64,000 nt of DNA from Larkinella arboricola (GTDB lineage: Bacteria; Bacteroidota; Bacteroidia; Cytophagales; Spirosomataceae): the NCBI RefSeq assembly GCF_003259745.1, contig NZ_QLMC01000004.1, positions 434,001 through 498,000 of the forward strand, written 5' to 3'. A program made the position numbers and the translations under genes. Under the pieces are notes generated by a model, which was given only the letters and a program-made list of their open reading frames with translations, did not search any database and had not been told where the DNA came from. Shown in pieces: positions 9,368 to 18,990 of this stretch (the stretch's first letter is position 1; each line of letters begins with the position of its first letter).

Positions 9368-9629
9368 TCAATTTTAGTTTTCTTGAATTAAGATAATAAG
9401 GCGTGAGAATGCCTTTTTTACTGCGCGGGTTAAACCGTCAGAAGGGCCTTTCAACTCGTGTTAGCGGGTAGAGATGGAGCATACGGCCGGAAAACCGTAT
9501 GATGTAGCAAAAATAGGATTTTTATGGAATTAGATAAAAAATAAAGTGGGGTGGCGCCGACCATTCAGCGGCTATTGTTTCAGCGACGAAACCGGGGGTT
9601 CGATGAGGGCTTTTCAGGACCGACGGCAT

Positions 9630-10067
9630 TTATACCCGCATATGATCGGGCTGCCAGTTGGTGATGGATTTTTTAATCTCGTCGGGACTTAAGTTTTCGG
9701 CCAGCGTGCGCTGAACCAACCCCGGCAATTCTTCATCAGAAGCAAACCGGAAGGCGGCAATCTGGCCGAACGAAAGACGGTTTTCGAGGAGTTCGAGCCG
9801 CTGGTGGGTCAGGACGTAATACCGAAACCGCATTTCCAGCCGGACGATGCGGTTCTGGTTGTTGAGGGCGTAGTGCTGCCGGAGCATCAGTGCCAGGCCG
9901 GTGATCACGATGGTTAAAAGTGCAAAAAAGAGCCACAGTTCGGAATGTTCTTTGTCGTTCAGTGTGAAATAAATACTGATGCCGAACAAAAGAAGGACAA
10001 CCGGATAAAATACAAAATGGTGAGGTGGGTAATATCGAACGTGGTTTTCGTAATTTTGCGTTTTCAT
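9630..10067 (-). CDS. DUF6526 family membrane protein
   Basis: About 145 residues from MKTQNYENHVRYYPPHHF. I chose this start because the conserved family N-terminus begins there; a longer reading would begin at 10124 and overlap the start of the divergent helicase. Two membrane segments are seen, FVFYPVVLLLFGISIYF and LWLFFALLTIVITGLALML, followed by a charged cytoplasmic tail (RFRYYVLTHQRLE, LPGLVQRTLAENLS). The function of the family is not known. The last codons have a QPDHMRV ending. Confidence 0.75.
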   Translation of the reverse strand: MKTQNYENHVRYYPPHHFVFYPVVLLLFGISIYFTLNDKEHSELWLFFALLTIVITGLALMLRQHYALNNQNRIVRLEMRFRYYVLTHQRLELLENRLSFGQIAAFRFASDEELPGLVQRTLAENLSPDEIKKSITNWQPDHMRV

Positions 10068-10123
10068 GGCGGTCAATGGAACGTTGGAGGCAGCTTTCCT
10101 TGTAAAGAATAAAACGACCGACA

Positions 10124-11467
10124 TTGTTTACGGATATGACTTTCGAAGATTTAAATTTGAATAAACCGCTCCTGAACGCCCTGGCGGACCTGAGCTATAC
10201 GACGCCCACGCCCATCCAGCGCAAGGTGTTTTCGGTGGTAATGTCGGGCAAGGATGTGTGCGGGATTGCCCAGACCGGAACAGGAAAAACGTTTGCGTAC
10301 CTGCTCCCGAGTCTGCGACAATTCCAGTTTTCGAAGGATCGCTCCCCGCAATTGCTGATCATTGTGCCCACGCGCGAACTGGTGGTGCAGGTCGTGGAAG
10401 CGGTGCAGCAGTTGAGCAAATACACGACCCTGACGGTGGTGGGGCTGTACGGCGGGGTTAACATCAAACCGCAGATTGCCGAAGTGGAGAAGGGAATGGA
10501 CGTGCTGGTGTCAACGCCCGGTCGGTTGATTGATCTGTCGATCAAGGGTTTACTAAAGACCAAAAGCATTAAACGGCTGGTGATTGATGAGGTCGATGAA
10601 ATGCTGAACCTCGGTTTCCGGACGCAACTGGAAACCATTCTGGACTTGCTGCCGGCCAAACGACAGAACCTGCTGTTTTCGGCGACGATGACCGAAGAGG
10701 TCGAAACGCTGATCCAGACGTATTTCAACAGCCCCGCCCGGGTGGAAGCCTCCCCGGTCGGAACGCCCCTGGAAAACATTCAGCAGTCGGCCTACGAAGT
10801 GCCCAATTTTTACACGAAAGTGAATCTGCTGGAAGCCCTGCTCTACCGGGATGAGGAAATGAACCGGGTGCTGGTGTTTGTGGCTACCAAGGAACTGGCC
10901 AATCTGCTCTACGACGAATTGATCAGGGAGCTTCCCGATCAGGTGGGGGTGATTCACTCGAACAAGGAGCAGAATTACCGGTTTAACGCCGTCCGCCAGT
11001 TTCAAGACGGAACATACCGGGTTCTGATTGCGACCGACATTATTGCCCGCGGGCTCGACATTGCCGAAGTGTCGCACGTGGTCAATTTTGATCTGCCCGA
11101 AACGCCCGAGAGTTATATTCACCGGATTGGCCGCACGGGCCGCGCCGACAAAAACGGGATTGCCATTGCGTTCGTGACCGAAAAACAGAAGGAACAACGG
11201 GAGGCCATTGAGGAACTGATGAATTATCGGATTCCGATGCTGCCGCTGCCGAAGAGCCTTGAGATTTCGGACGAACTGATTGATGACGAAAAGCCGAAAT
11301 CAAACCGGAAACAGGCCGTCGAAAAGATTCACAAAAGTGAGACGTTCGGTGGGGCTTTTCACGAAAAATCAGAAAAAAACAAGAAGGTAAACGTCCGCCG
11401 GGATCACGCCAAGGAGATGATGAAGAAGTACGGCAAACCGATCAAGAAAACCCGGAAGAATAATTAA
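10124..11467 (+). CDS. DEAD-box RNA helicase
   Basis: 447 residues. The Q motif (YTTPTPIQ), motif I AQTGTGKT, Ia PTREL, II DEVD (a variant of DEAD), III SATM, and the C-terminal motifs RGLDIAEV and HRIGRTGRA are in order, so both RecA-like domains are present. The tail after residue 385 is Lys-rich (KKVNVRRDHAKEMMKK, KKTRKNN) and probably binds RNA. The protein should unwind short RNA duplexes in ribosome assembly or mRNA decay. Translation may begin at 10124 or at the Met four codons later. It is one of three DEAD-box genes in this window. Confidence 0.93.
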   Translation: MFTDMTFEDLNLNKPLLNALADLSYTTPTPIQRKVFSVVMSGKDVCGIAQTGTGKTFAYLLPSLRQFQFSKDRSPQLLIIVPTRELVVQVVEAVQQLSKYTTLTVVGLYGGVNIKPQIAEVEKGMDVLVSTPGRLIDLSIKGLLKTKSIKRLVIDEVDEMLNLGFRTQLETILDLLPAKRQNLLFSATMTEEVETLIQTYFNSPARVEASPVGTPLENIQQSAYEVPNFYTKVNLLEALLYRDEEMNRVLVFVATKELANLLYDELIRELPDQVGVIHSNKEQNYRFNAVRQFQDGTYRVLIATDIIARGLDIAEVSHVVNFDLPETPESYIHRIGRTGRADKNGIAIAFVTEKQKEQREAIEELMNYRIPMLPLPKSLEISDELIDDEKPKSNRKQAVEKIHKSETFGGAFHEKSEKNKKVNVRRDHAKEMMKKYGKPIKKTRKNN

Positions 11468-11490
11468 AAAACCGCCGGAACGCGCTAGCC

Positions 11491-11961
11491 TTACGGCTTC
11501 AGCTTTGAGGCAAGCGCAATGGGAACTACCTCCACAAGTTCGAGGGATTTCACCATGTTCAGGGTAGTGCTTTTGTCCTTTTTAAAGTGGGGCGTTTGCA
11601 AATGCGCTTTATAGGCATCATCGTTGGCATAAATCTCCAGGATAGTTACCTGCGTGGGCGGTTTCTTATCATACACCGCATTGAGCGCCAGCACGCCCGG
11701 TTCGACGCGAACGGAAGTCTGGATTTGCTCTTTAAGCGCAGCTTTATAGCGTTCCAACTGCTCGGGGTCAATAACGAGTTTGGCCATCCGCATAACCAGG
11801 CCGTTGTTTGGCGCGCTTTTAGGCTGGGCCAAAGCGGTGCCTCTAAAGGCTGTCAGGCCCATACTAAAAATAAGAAATAACGCCCGCCGGAGCCTTTGAT
11901 CGGGTGTTTTACCTACTTTTGCGGGTAAAGCGCCGGGCTGTACACCCATTTTTGTTTTCAT
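11491..11961 (-). CDS. Antibiotic biosynthesis monooxygenase-like (putative quinol monooxygenase), exported
   Basis: 156 residues. After a signal-peptide-like N-terminus (ALFLIFSMGLTAFRGTALAQ, about 28-46) comes a single ABM dimeric alpha-beta barrel: NGLVMRMAKLVIDPEQLERYKAAL, then VEPGVLALNAVYDKK, VTILEIYANDDAYKAHLQTPHF and the helix before SLELVEV. This is the YgiN-like arrangement. Members oxidise small quinols without cofactor, but the substrate here is unknown. It is convergent with the upstream helicase and divergent from the next one. Confidence 0.8.
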   Translation of the reverse strand: MKTKMGVQPGALPAKVGKTPDQRLRRALFLIFSMGLTAFRGTALAQPKSAPNNGLVMRMAKLVIDPEQLERYKAALKEQIQTSVRVEPGVLALNAVYDKKPPTQVTILEIYANDDAYKAHLQTPHFKKDKSTTLNMVKSLELVEVVPIALASKLKP

Positions 11962-12024
11962 GTTGCTGGCTGATTATTTCAGCAAAAGATAACGCGTTTT
12001 GCTTTCCAACCATACCGGAATTTT

Positions 12025-13167
12025 ATGTCTTTTTCCTCGCTCGGTTTATCCGAGCCTTTGCTGAAAGCCATCGCGGCCCAGCAGTATATCAATCCATATC
12101 CCATTCAGCAGGAGGCAATTCCTGTCATTCTGAAAGGGCATGATGTATTAGGGATTGCCAAAACCGGATCGGGCAAAACCGCCGGGTTTGTGCTGCCCAT
12201 TCTGGAGCGGTTGCACCGCCGAAAAACCAGGGTGAACCGGAGTGTCAAAGCCCTGGTGCTGGTGCCAACGCGCGAACTGGCTGTTCAGGTAACCGAAGTT
12301 TTTCAGGCGTTTGGCGCGTATCTACCCCGGAAGATAAAAACGCTGGCGGTCTACGGCGGGGTGTCGATCAATCCGCAGATGATTGCCGTGCGGGATGCCG
12401 AAGTGGTGGTAGCAACGCCGGGCCGGCTGCTCGATCTGGTAGCTTCCAACGCCCTGCATCTGTGGGATGTGGAAGTGCTGGTGCTCGACGAAGCCGACAA
12501 AATGCTGGAGTTAGGGTTTGCCGACGAGATGAACCAGATCTTTGAGATGCTGCCCAAAAAACGGCAGACGCTGCTATTTTCCGCGACGCTGAAAGAAGCC
12601 ATTCAGGAAATCCGGGACAACCTGCTGCACCACCCGATCAAGGTCGAAATTGCCGAAGAGCCGCAGAATCTGGATCAGATCAAACAGGTGGCTTACCGCA
12701 TCGATGCCGAACGTAAAGGGCCGTTGCTACGGTATTTGATCAAAGAGAAGCAGATGAAGCAGGTGCTGGTGTTTGTTTCATCGACCCGGACGGCGGACAA
12801 TCTGGTCGTAAAACTCCGCAAGAACGGTGTTCAGGCCGAAGCAATCCACGGCGACAAAAGCCAGGGTGCCCGCACCGAAACGCTGCGAAAGTTTAAAGCC
12901 GGGTCGCTGCCGGTGATGGTGGCAACCGACCTGATTTCGCGGGGAATCGACATTCAGTTGCTGCCCTACGTAGTGAATTACGAATTGCCGCGTTCGCCCA
13001 AAGATTATGTACACCGGATTGGCCGCACGGGCCGCGCCGAAGCCGAGGGGGAAGCCATCTCCCTGATTACACCCGACGACGAACACCATTTCAAAATCAT
13101 CCAGAAAAAAATGGGCAAGCGGGTGGAGATGATCGAAACCGAAGACCTGAGTCTACAGGGATATTGA
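12025..13167 (+). CDS. DEAD-box RNA helicase
   Basis: 380 residues, almost only the helicase core. The Q motif (YINPYPIQ), motif I AKTGSGKT, PTRELA, DEAD, SATL, RGIDIQLL and HRIGRTGRA are all present. Unlike the helicase at 10124 it has a very short tail (EMIETEDLSLQGY) and no basic extension. It is likely a RhlE-like RNA remodelling enzyme. It is divergent from the monooxygenase gene with 63 bases between starts. Confidence 0.92.
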   Translation: MSFSSLGLSEPLLKAIAAQQYINPYPIQQEAIPVILKGHDVLGIAKTGSGKTAGFVLPILERLHRRKTRVNRSVKALVLVPTRELAVQVTEVFQAFGAYLPRKIKTLAVYGGVSINPQMIAVRDAEVVVATPGRLLDLVASNALHLWDVEVLVLDEADKMLELGFADEMNQIFEMLPKKRQTLLFSATLKEAIQEIRDNLLHHPIKVEIAEEPQNLDQIKQVAYRIDAERKGPLLRYLIKEKQMKQVLVFVSSTRTADNLVVKLRKNGVQAEAIHGDKSQGARTETLRKFKAGSLPVMVATDLISRGIDIQLLPYVVNYELPRSPKDYVHRIGRTGRAEAEGEAISLITPDDEHHFKIIQKKMGKRVEMIETEDLSLQGY

Positions 13168-13310
13168 CGCGGCACTAGAATTGCGACAAGCGAGCAGAGA
13201 CAGGGGAAGAAAGAAACCGCCCCTACAAGTGTCCGGTACAGGCTGAACTCTTTCTTCCTTTGTCTCATCGCTTTATCGTTAAGTCTTTATTCTCTTGTCT
13301 TTTCTCTCAC

Positions 13311-13805
13311 TTATTGTTCATCAGCACTGGGGCCGTAACTGCCCGGAATCGGGATATTCAGCAGCCGGAGGTAAACGCCAAGCTGGGCGCGGTGGTGAAC
13401 AATCTGGCTGTAGGCGATGCGGATCATCTCGCCTTTGGTGCCGTCGCTGTAAATTTCCTCCCCATTGCGCAGTACCCACCGTTTCGGCAACTCTTCGTCG
13501 GTGGCCTTAGCCAATTCGTCACGACCTTCCTTCAACGATTCCTCGAAATACTGGAGCAGGTGATCCGTATCGTTGATTTCTTTGGGCTGATAGGGGGTCG
13601 TGGCAAAATCCAGTCCGTCGGTGTTCAGCGTCAGCGAAACCCAGGTCGGTAATTCGGCAATGTGCGTCGCCAGCGAGCGAACGGTCATGCTTTTGGGATG
13701 CGGTTGCCAGTCGTATTGGTCGTTGGGCACGCGGCTGAGCATTTTCCGGGTGGTGTTGGCTTCCTGATCCATTTCCTTCAAAAGCATTTCAATGAGCTGT
13801 GACAT
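13311..13805 (-). CDS. DinB family protein
   Basis: 164 residues with the four-helix DinB/YfiT fold: MSQLIEMLLKEMDQEANTTRKML, LSRVPNDQYDWQPHPKSMTVRSLATHIAELPTW in which the His of ATHI is the first metal ligand, and SQIVHHRAQLGVYLR with the other His ligands near the C-terminus. These are cytoplasmic metal-binding enzymes, often thiol transferases, whose substrates are mostly unknown. The gene stands alone. Confidence 0.85.
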   Translation of the reverse strand: MSQLIEMLLKEMDQEANTTRKMLSRVPNDQYDWQPHPKSMTVRSLATHIAELPTWVSLTLNTDGLDFATTPYQPKEINDTDHLLQYFEESLKEGRDELAKATDEELPKRWVLRNGEEIYSDGTKGEMIRIAYSQIVHHRAQLGVYLRLLNIPIPGSYGPSADEQ

Positions 13806-13892
13806 AGTTGTTGGGTTTTGTTTACATCACAAAGTAAACGCGACTTGGTGACAGCCCTATGTCAGTAGCTTTTGGCCGGGAAGCGATAAATT

Positions 13893-16034
13893 TTACCGGT
13901 CCATCACCACCCCGTCAAACGCGCCCAGTTTCCCGACCCTGAATTCCACAAAACCGTCTTTCCAGGTAAACGGAATCGGTTTTTCGGTCGCCATCGAAAA
14001 GACTTTCGACGGTTTGAAGGGGGATTTTACGCGGAACGTCAGGTCGTAAACCGGCAGCGGTTCAAAGTAGGTGTTGCCGCTGAAACCCGTCAGGTTGACC
14101 AGGTGTAGAATCTGGCCGTCGGCGGTTTTCTTGTTCACATTGGCCGGAACGTTCCGGGTGTATTCCTGCACAATGACTTCGACGCGCGCCGGGGCGTTGG
14201 TTTTTATAAGCCCGGTGGCCGCTGGGAAAATGTGGTCGATGGCGTCGAGGAGGAGGTTTTTGTGCTGCTCATACCCGTGCATATAATACAGCCGACCCAG
14301 GTTGACGGGCAGGATAACGGCCTTGCTTTTGGGGTGATTTTTGACGCCCATCGCGAAATAACCCGTGGGATCGTGGCCGCCGATGATTTCGGGCGGTCCC
14401 GGTCGGCCCTTCGCCAGAATGGGCAAAAAACGCTGGTCGGCACCTTTCAGGTCGTATAGACCGAGGTTGAATTTCCAGAACAGCATTTTCTGCTTAGCAA
14501 AGCGTTTAAAGACGGTTTTATTCTCCGGATTCAGGTAAAAACCGGCCCCGTCGTGGTCTTTGTTGATGATTTTGGCTCCGAACAGTTCCTGCAACGTTTC
14601 CGGACTGTCGAATAAGCTGCGGTTGGTGGCAATCAGGCTGGTGCCCTGCTGACTCGCTTCTTTCAGCGTCCGGATGGCGTCGGTGCTCAGGTAGGTGATT
14701 TCCGGCAGAATCAAGAGTTTGTACGATTTTACTTTTTCGGCCCGGTTGGCAAGCTGCGCGTCTTCGATGATATCGAATGGAATGTGGGCTTCCTTGAGCA
14801 TGAGCTGAATGCCGCGGTACTCCTGCATGGGTTCGCCACTCGGCCAGGCTCCCGGCGCGACAACGGCAATCTGGGCGACGGAACGGTATTTCCCGAAATA
14901 GGGCTCGTACTTTTTGTGGTGGGCGTATAGCTTCTTCACAACAGCAAAATTGCGCTCGTCTTCGTAGCCGCGCATGTCGCCCATCAGGCTGATATCCAGC
15001 CCCGAACCGTTGGCGATGTTCTCGTATAACCGAATGCCAACTTCCTCTGGTTCAACGGCGTTGTAGCGTGACTGAAACGAAATCTGCTGGATGCTGGCGT
15101 TGCTGATGACGTGGTCGGGGAACGAGTTGACGGCATTTGCCACATTGTCGGAAGCCGTGTAGGGCCAGTAGGGCAGGCTGGTGTTCGACTGCGACTCGTG
15201 CCGGATAATGTCCACGTATTTGTCCATGTAGGTACAGATGGCAATCTGGGAGTTTTTGGATTTGACCAGTTCATGCAGCCGCTTCGACCAGTCCTCCACC
15301 GTGGCTTTCTTAAACGCCAGGTATTTCTGAAACACCGGATCGGCTTTGTCCTCCACGGTCGGCAGTGTCAGGCCGTTGCTGAATTGGGCAAAGGCTTTTT
15401 TGTCGTATTCGTTCTGGTCGATGCCGTGGTACACGTTTTCGTAGGGGTTCCGAACCTGGTAGCCCGGCATGTTCAGGAATATCCCATCGATCGGGAATTG
15501 GTCGATCACTTCCGCAATGATTTTGAACGCCCTATCCTGCACATACGGCGCGTTGATGGACACGACGTACATATCCGTGTTGATGATGCGCTCGCCTTTG
15601 GGGGAGATGTAGCACCAGTCGGGATGGGCTTTGAAAATGCTTTCGTGTACCCGGCTGAAGTCAAATCGCACAATGACCCGGATGCCGTGCTGGTGGCATT
15701 TCCGGATGACCTCGCCCAGCGTATTGGGCTTCATGTACGGATTCGTATAGTGAAAATCAAGCTGGGTGGGGTAGAAGGCCATGATGCCGCCCGCGTTGAT
15801 CAGCAGCGTATTGGCCGAGCAATCCAGCAGGTCCTGCAGCAGCGAATCGGGGTTGAGCGTGGCGGCTTCATAGGCGGGGAGGTTGGTCTGGATGACGCGC
15901 AGGTTGTTCGGTTCCCACCAGGGCAGATGATCGGGCCATTTTACGACGGTACTTGGTAGAACCGTTTTCTGGGCAAAACCGGCACAAGAGAAAAGCAGAA
16001 TACACAAGAGGGAGAGGAGCGGTATTTTCTTCAC
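13893..16034 (-). CDS. Exported glycoside hydrolase-like protein (GHL6-type alpha-amylase-like barrel)
   Basis: 713 residues, with a signal peptide ending at CAGFAQ near residue 22 (the Cys at 17 could make it a lipoprotein). The N-terminal half is a TIM barrel of the hypothetical glycosyl hydrolase 6 kind: NTLLINAGGIMAFYPT, CHQHGIRVIVRFDFSRVH, IDGIFLNMPGY and IAICTYMDKYVD are barrel strands. Residues 380-600 look like the class I amidotransferase-like trimerisation domain seen in such hydrolases (KLLILPEITYLSTDAI), and a C-terminal beta domain follows. A role in polysaccharide turnover is likely; the substrate and catalytic residues are not established. Confidence 0.75.
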   Translation of the reverse strand: MKKIPLLSLLCILLFSCAGFAQKTVLPSTVVKWPDHLPWWEPNNLRVIQTNLPAYEAATLNPDSLLQDLLDCSANTLLINAGGIMAFYPTQLDFHYTNPYMKPNTLGEVIRKCHQHGIRVIVRFDFSRVHESIFKAHPDWCYISPKGERIINTDMYVVSINAPYVQDRAFKIIAEVIDQFPIDGIFLNMPGYQVRNPYENVYHGIDQNEYDKKAFAQFSNGLTLPTVEDKADPVFQKYLAFKKATVEDWSKRLHELVKSKNSQIAICTYMDKYVDIIRHESQSNTSLPYWPYTASDNVANAVNSFPDHVISNASIQQISFQSRYNAVEPEEVGIRLYENIANGSGLDISLMGDMRGYEDERNFAVVKKLYAHHKKYEPYFGKYRSVAQIAVVAPGAWPSGEPMQEYRGIQLMLKEAHIPFDIIEDAQLANRAEKVKSYKLLILPEITYLSTDAIRTLKEASQQGTSLIATNRSLFDSPETLQELFGAKIINKDHDGAGFYLNPENKTVFKRFAKQKMLFWKFNLGLYDLKGADQRFLPILAKGRPGPPEIIGGHDPTGYFAMGVKNHPKSKAVILPVNLGRLYYMHGYEQHKNLLLDAIDHIFPAATGLIKTNAPARVEVIVQEYTRNVPANVNKKTADGQILHLVNLTGFSGNTYFEPLPVYDLTFRVKSPFKPSKVFSMATEKPIPFTWKDGFVEFRVGKLGAFDGVVMDR

Positions 16035-16254
16035 GATGAACAGTTCTGGTTGGAACGATGGGACTAAAAATAGGGAGAAACCAGTCGTTAACCAATGAAA
16101 GGTCGTGGATACTGCCGGGGGTTAGCCTTCGGGGTTCGGGGCGCGGAACCGGCAAGGTTGCCGTGGATAGTTTCGGGAGGGGACAAGCCTTACTGACCGA
16201 ACACGGATAACTTACGACGAAAAATACGTATCGTTGTAAAACGAACCCAAGGCT

Positions 16255-16506
16255 ATGAAACTCACCTGGACCTTCTACTCCAAAACGGAACCGGCGATCA
16301 CCTTAACCGTCATTTACGTTTCAGAACTGGATCACCATCAGCTCGAGTATGGCGGTTTTCTGGATCAGGAGTCAAACCGGGCATATGTCGACTGGGCCAC
16401 TTTCAGGCGCTTCGACGATACGTCGGTGAAGGTTCGAAAGGATGCCTTTGCCCGATTAAAGCGCATTACCCATAAGGAAGCCCTAACGCTTGGACTGTTA
16501 ACCTGA
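16255..16506 (+). CDS. Hypothetical small protein
   Basis: 83 residues, not recognised. It reads as a plausible protein (WTFYSKTEPAITLTVIYVSEL, YGGFLDQESNRAYVDWATF, KDAFARLKRITHKEALTLGLL) with alternating strands and a helical end, no signal peptide and no membrane segment. It stands alone with 120 bases before the next gene. Confidence 0.5.
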   Translation: MKLTWTFYSKTEPAITLTVIYVSELDHHQLEYGGFLDQESNRAYVDWATFRRFDDTSVKVRKDAFARLKRITHKEALTLGLLT

Positions 16507-16540
16507 CATTTATCACTCACCCGCAAAAGAAACATCAGGG

Positions 16541-16568
16541 TTTGGGTAAACCACCTGTTCTAGTTTTG
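16541..16568 (+). promoter_or_regulatory. Putative Bacteroidota promoter of the SDR gene
   Basis: TTTG at 16541-16544 and TAGTTTTG at 16561-16568, an exact match to the -7 box TAnnTTTG. The spacing of 16 bases is slightly short for the usual 17-23, so this is a moderate call. The start codon follows 58 bases later. Confidence 0.45.
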
Positions 16569-16626
16569 CCACAGTGATTTTGAACGATTAAAGCAGACCA
16601 AAATAAACCTTTAACGGTATTTTCTT

Positions 16627-17382
16627 ATGGAGAAAGACTTAGCAGGAAAAACCGCTCTGGTTACCGGAGCCGCTTCCGGGATCGGCAAGGCAGTAGCCAT
16701 TCTTTATAGCCAGCACGGCGCCAATGTGATGGTGTCGGATGTGAATGAACAACTGGGTCAGCAGGTGGTTGACGAAATTGTAGCAGCCGGTGGAAAGGCC
16801 CGCTTTTTCAAAGCCGATGTCGGCGACGCGGCCCAGTGTCAGCAACTGGTTCAGGCAACGGTTTCGGCCTTTGGCGGGCTGGATATTGCCTGTAACAACG
16901 CGGGAATCGGCGGGGAGCTAAATGCGACGGCCGACTATTCGCTGGAAGGCTGGCAGCGGATCATTAACATCAACCTGAACAGCGTTTTTTTCTGCCTGAA
17001 GTACGAGCTGGAAGCCATGCTCAGCCAGAACCGTACTGGCTCCATCATCAATATGGCCTCCATTCTGGGGCAGGTCGGTACTCCGCAGTCGCCGGGCTAC
17101 GTCGCGGCTAAACACGGTGTGGTGGGCCTGACCAAAACCGCAGCCATGGAATACGCCACGCGTGGCATTCGTGTCAACTCCGTTGGACCGGCCTACATCG
17201 ATACCCCGCTTCTGAGCGCGCTTCCAGAGGAGGGCCGGCAAATGCTCGTTGGATTACACCCCATTGGGCGACTGGGAACGGCGGAAGAAGTAGCCGAACT
17301 GGTCATCTGGCTTTCGTCCGATAAGGCGTCGTTTGTGACCGGAGCCTATTATCCGGTGGATGGCGGTTACCTGGCGAGATAA
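16627..17382 (+). CDS. SDR family oxidoreductase
   Basis: 251 residues of the classical short-chain dehydrogenase type. The cofactor motif TGAASGIGKA lies at residues 13-22, CNNAGIGG at about 89, and the catalytic Ser, Tyr and Lys are in the MASILGQVG / YVAAKHG region. SDVNEQLG after strand 2 puts an Asp where NAD users bind ribose, so NAD(H) is more likely than NADP(H). The end, TGAYYPVDGGYLAR, is typical. The substrate is unknown. Confidence 0.9.
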   Translation: MEKDLAGKTALVTGAASGIGKAVAILYSQHGANVMVSDVNEQLGQQVVDEIVAAGGKARFFKADVGDAAQCQQLVQATVSAFGGLDIACNNAGIGGELNATADYSLEGWQRIININLNSVFFCLKYELEAMLSQNRTGSIINMASILGQVGTPQSPGYVAAKHGVVGLTKTAAMEYATRGIRVNSVGPAYIDTPLLSALPEEGRQMLVGLHPIGRLGTAEEVAELVIWLSSDKASFVTGAYYPVDGGYLAR

Positions 17383-17388
17383 AAAATA

Positions 17389-17417
17389 GGGGTGGGCTCA
17401 TCAGATCGGCCCACCCC
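17389..17417 (-). terminator. Terminator of the arylsulfatase gene
   Basis: Nine-base arms GGGGTGGGC and GCCCACCCC with an 11-base loop. On the minus strand the hairpin is followed by TATTTTTT, just past the sulfatase stop at 17425. It can also slow transcription from the plus-strand SDR gene. Confidence 0.75.
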
Positions 17418-17424
17418 GTTAAGT

Positions 17425-18876
17425 CTAACGGGCCGCTTTTTCGTTGCCAAATGGAAACAAGGCTGATGGTACGTGCGACTGGTTCATCAGACAGCCCAAT
17501 TCGGCTGCTTTCGCCGGGTTTTTGGCGGCCAGATTCGTAGTCTCAGCCGGGTCTTTCGAGAGGTCATACAATTCGACGGGGCCGTTGGGGTTGGTGGCCG
17601 CGTTCAGGCGAACGGCTTTCCAGTTGCCCTGCCGAATGGCTTGTTTACCGCCCTGTTCGTGGAATTCCCAGTAAAGATAATCGTGTTTTTTCTGCGTTCC
17701 TTTTCCCGTCAGCGCGGGCACGAACGAAATACCGTCGAGGGCAGCGGGCGCTTTCGTACCGGCCAGTTCGGCAAACGTCGGCAGTAAGTCCCAGAAAGCG
17801 CCGATGTAGTCGTTCTGTGTACCGGCTTTAATGGCTCCGGGCCAGCGGGCAATCATCGGCTCACGGATGCCGCCCTCGTAGAGATCACGTTTGAATCCGC
17901 GAAAACCGCCCCCGCTGTTGAAAAACTTCGGATCGGCGCCCCCTTCCAGGTGCGGGCCGTTGTCGCTGGAAAAAATAACCAGTGTATTCTGATCCAGTCC
18001 CCTGGCTTTCAGAGCCGCCAGAATCTGACCCACATATAGGTCGAGCCGCGTTACCATAGCCGCGAAGGCCGTATGCGGGAATTCCTGCGATGCGTAACCG
18101 CCATCTCTGGCATTTGGCCCATAATCGTCTCCCTTGAACGGCTTTTCCGCAAACTTGCCTTTGTAGTATTGGAAAATACTGTCATTCGGAACGAGCAGTT
18201 CAGCATGGGGCAGGATGTACGGCAGAAACAGGAAAAACGGTTTTTGCGGATCGCTGGCCTGTACGAAGTTCAGTGCCTGTTGCTGAATCAGATCGGGTGC
18301 ATACTGCTTGGCGTGCAGCAGGTTTTTGTTTTCCTCCAGAACAATTTTTTCGCTGTTATTCCACAGATGGTTGGGATAATAGCGGTGGGCCAGGCTCTGA
18401 CAGTTATAGCCGTAAAACCGGTCGAAACCCTGCTTGTTGGGGTCGCCTTCCGACCCGACCGGCCCCAGTCCCCACTTGCCAAAAGCCGCCGTGGTGTACC
18501 CGGCTTTTTGCAGGGTTTCGCCCATGGTAACCACCGAGTCGGCAATGGGTTGCTGGCCCTCGGGCTCCACGCTTTTGTTACCCCGGATGTAGGTATGGCC
18601 GGTGTGGTGGCCGGTCATGAGCGATGACCGCGAGGGCGCACAAACCGACGTGCCTGCGTAAAACTGCGTGAAGCGCACGCCTTCAGCCGCAAGCCGGTCG
18701 ATGTTCGGGGTCTTGATCAGTTTCTGACCGTTCACGCCGATGTCGCCGTAGCCCAGGTCGTCGGCCAGAATAAAAATGATGTTGGGGCGTTGGGCTGTCG
18801 CATTCGAACGGTTTTGGGCGTTTGCAACGGAAGAGAGCGCCAGGAGTACCAGGAAATGAACGAAGTATTTAGGCAT
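17425..18876 (-). CDS. Arylsulfatase, exported
   Basis: About 483 residues from MPKYFVHF; six more if the upstream Met at 18894 is used. A signal peptide ends at VANAQ. DDLGYGDIGVNG supplies the metal-binding Asp pair, and CAPSRSSLMTG is the sulfatase signature in which the Cys is oxidised to formylglycine by a separate maturase. GKWGLGPVG, SSDNGPHLEGG and the C-terminal EPMIARWPG and ELYDLSKDPAETTNLA complete the fold. It removes sulfate esters from an unknown, probably carbohydrate, substrate in the periplasm. Confidence 0.92.
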   Translation of the reverse strand: MPKYFVHFLVLLALSSVANAQNRSNATAQRPNIIFILADDLGYGDIGVNGQKLIKTPNIDRLAAEGVRFTQFYAGTSVCAPSRSSLMTGHHTGHTYIRGNKSVEPEGQQPIADSVVTMGETLQKAGYTTAAFGKWGLGPVGSEGDPNKQGFDRFYGYNCQSLAHRYYPNHLWNNSEKIVLEENKNLLHAKQYAPDLIQQQALNFVQASDPQKPFFLFLPYILPHAELLVPNDSIFQYYKGKFAEKPFKGDDYGPNARDGGYASQEFPHTAFAAMVTRLDLYVGQILAALKARGLDQNTLVIFSSDNGPHLEGGADPKFFNSGGGFRGFKRDLYEGGIREPMIARWPGAIKAGTQNDYIGAFWDLLPTFAELAGTKAPAALDGISFVPALTGKGTQKKHDYLYWEFHEQGGKQAIRQGNWKAVRLNAATNPNGPVELYDLSKDPAETTNLAAKNPAKAAELGCLMNQSHVPSALFPFGNEKAAR

Positions 18877-18990
18877 AATTGGGCTGGAATACACGATACA
18901 GGGCGGTAAAAGTAAGAAACCTGTTTCTTCTAAAAAAATGGTTCGCTACTAATCCTACTCGTTATGTAGACAAATCGTGCGCGGTAAAAA

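Noticed and set aside
13168-13310. Possible small RNA or gene between the second helicase and DinB genes
   Set aside because: No promoter, hairpin terminator or protein-like frame could be supported.
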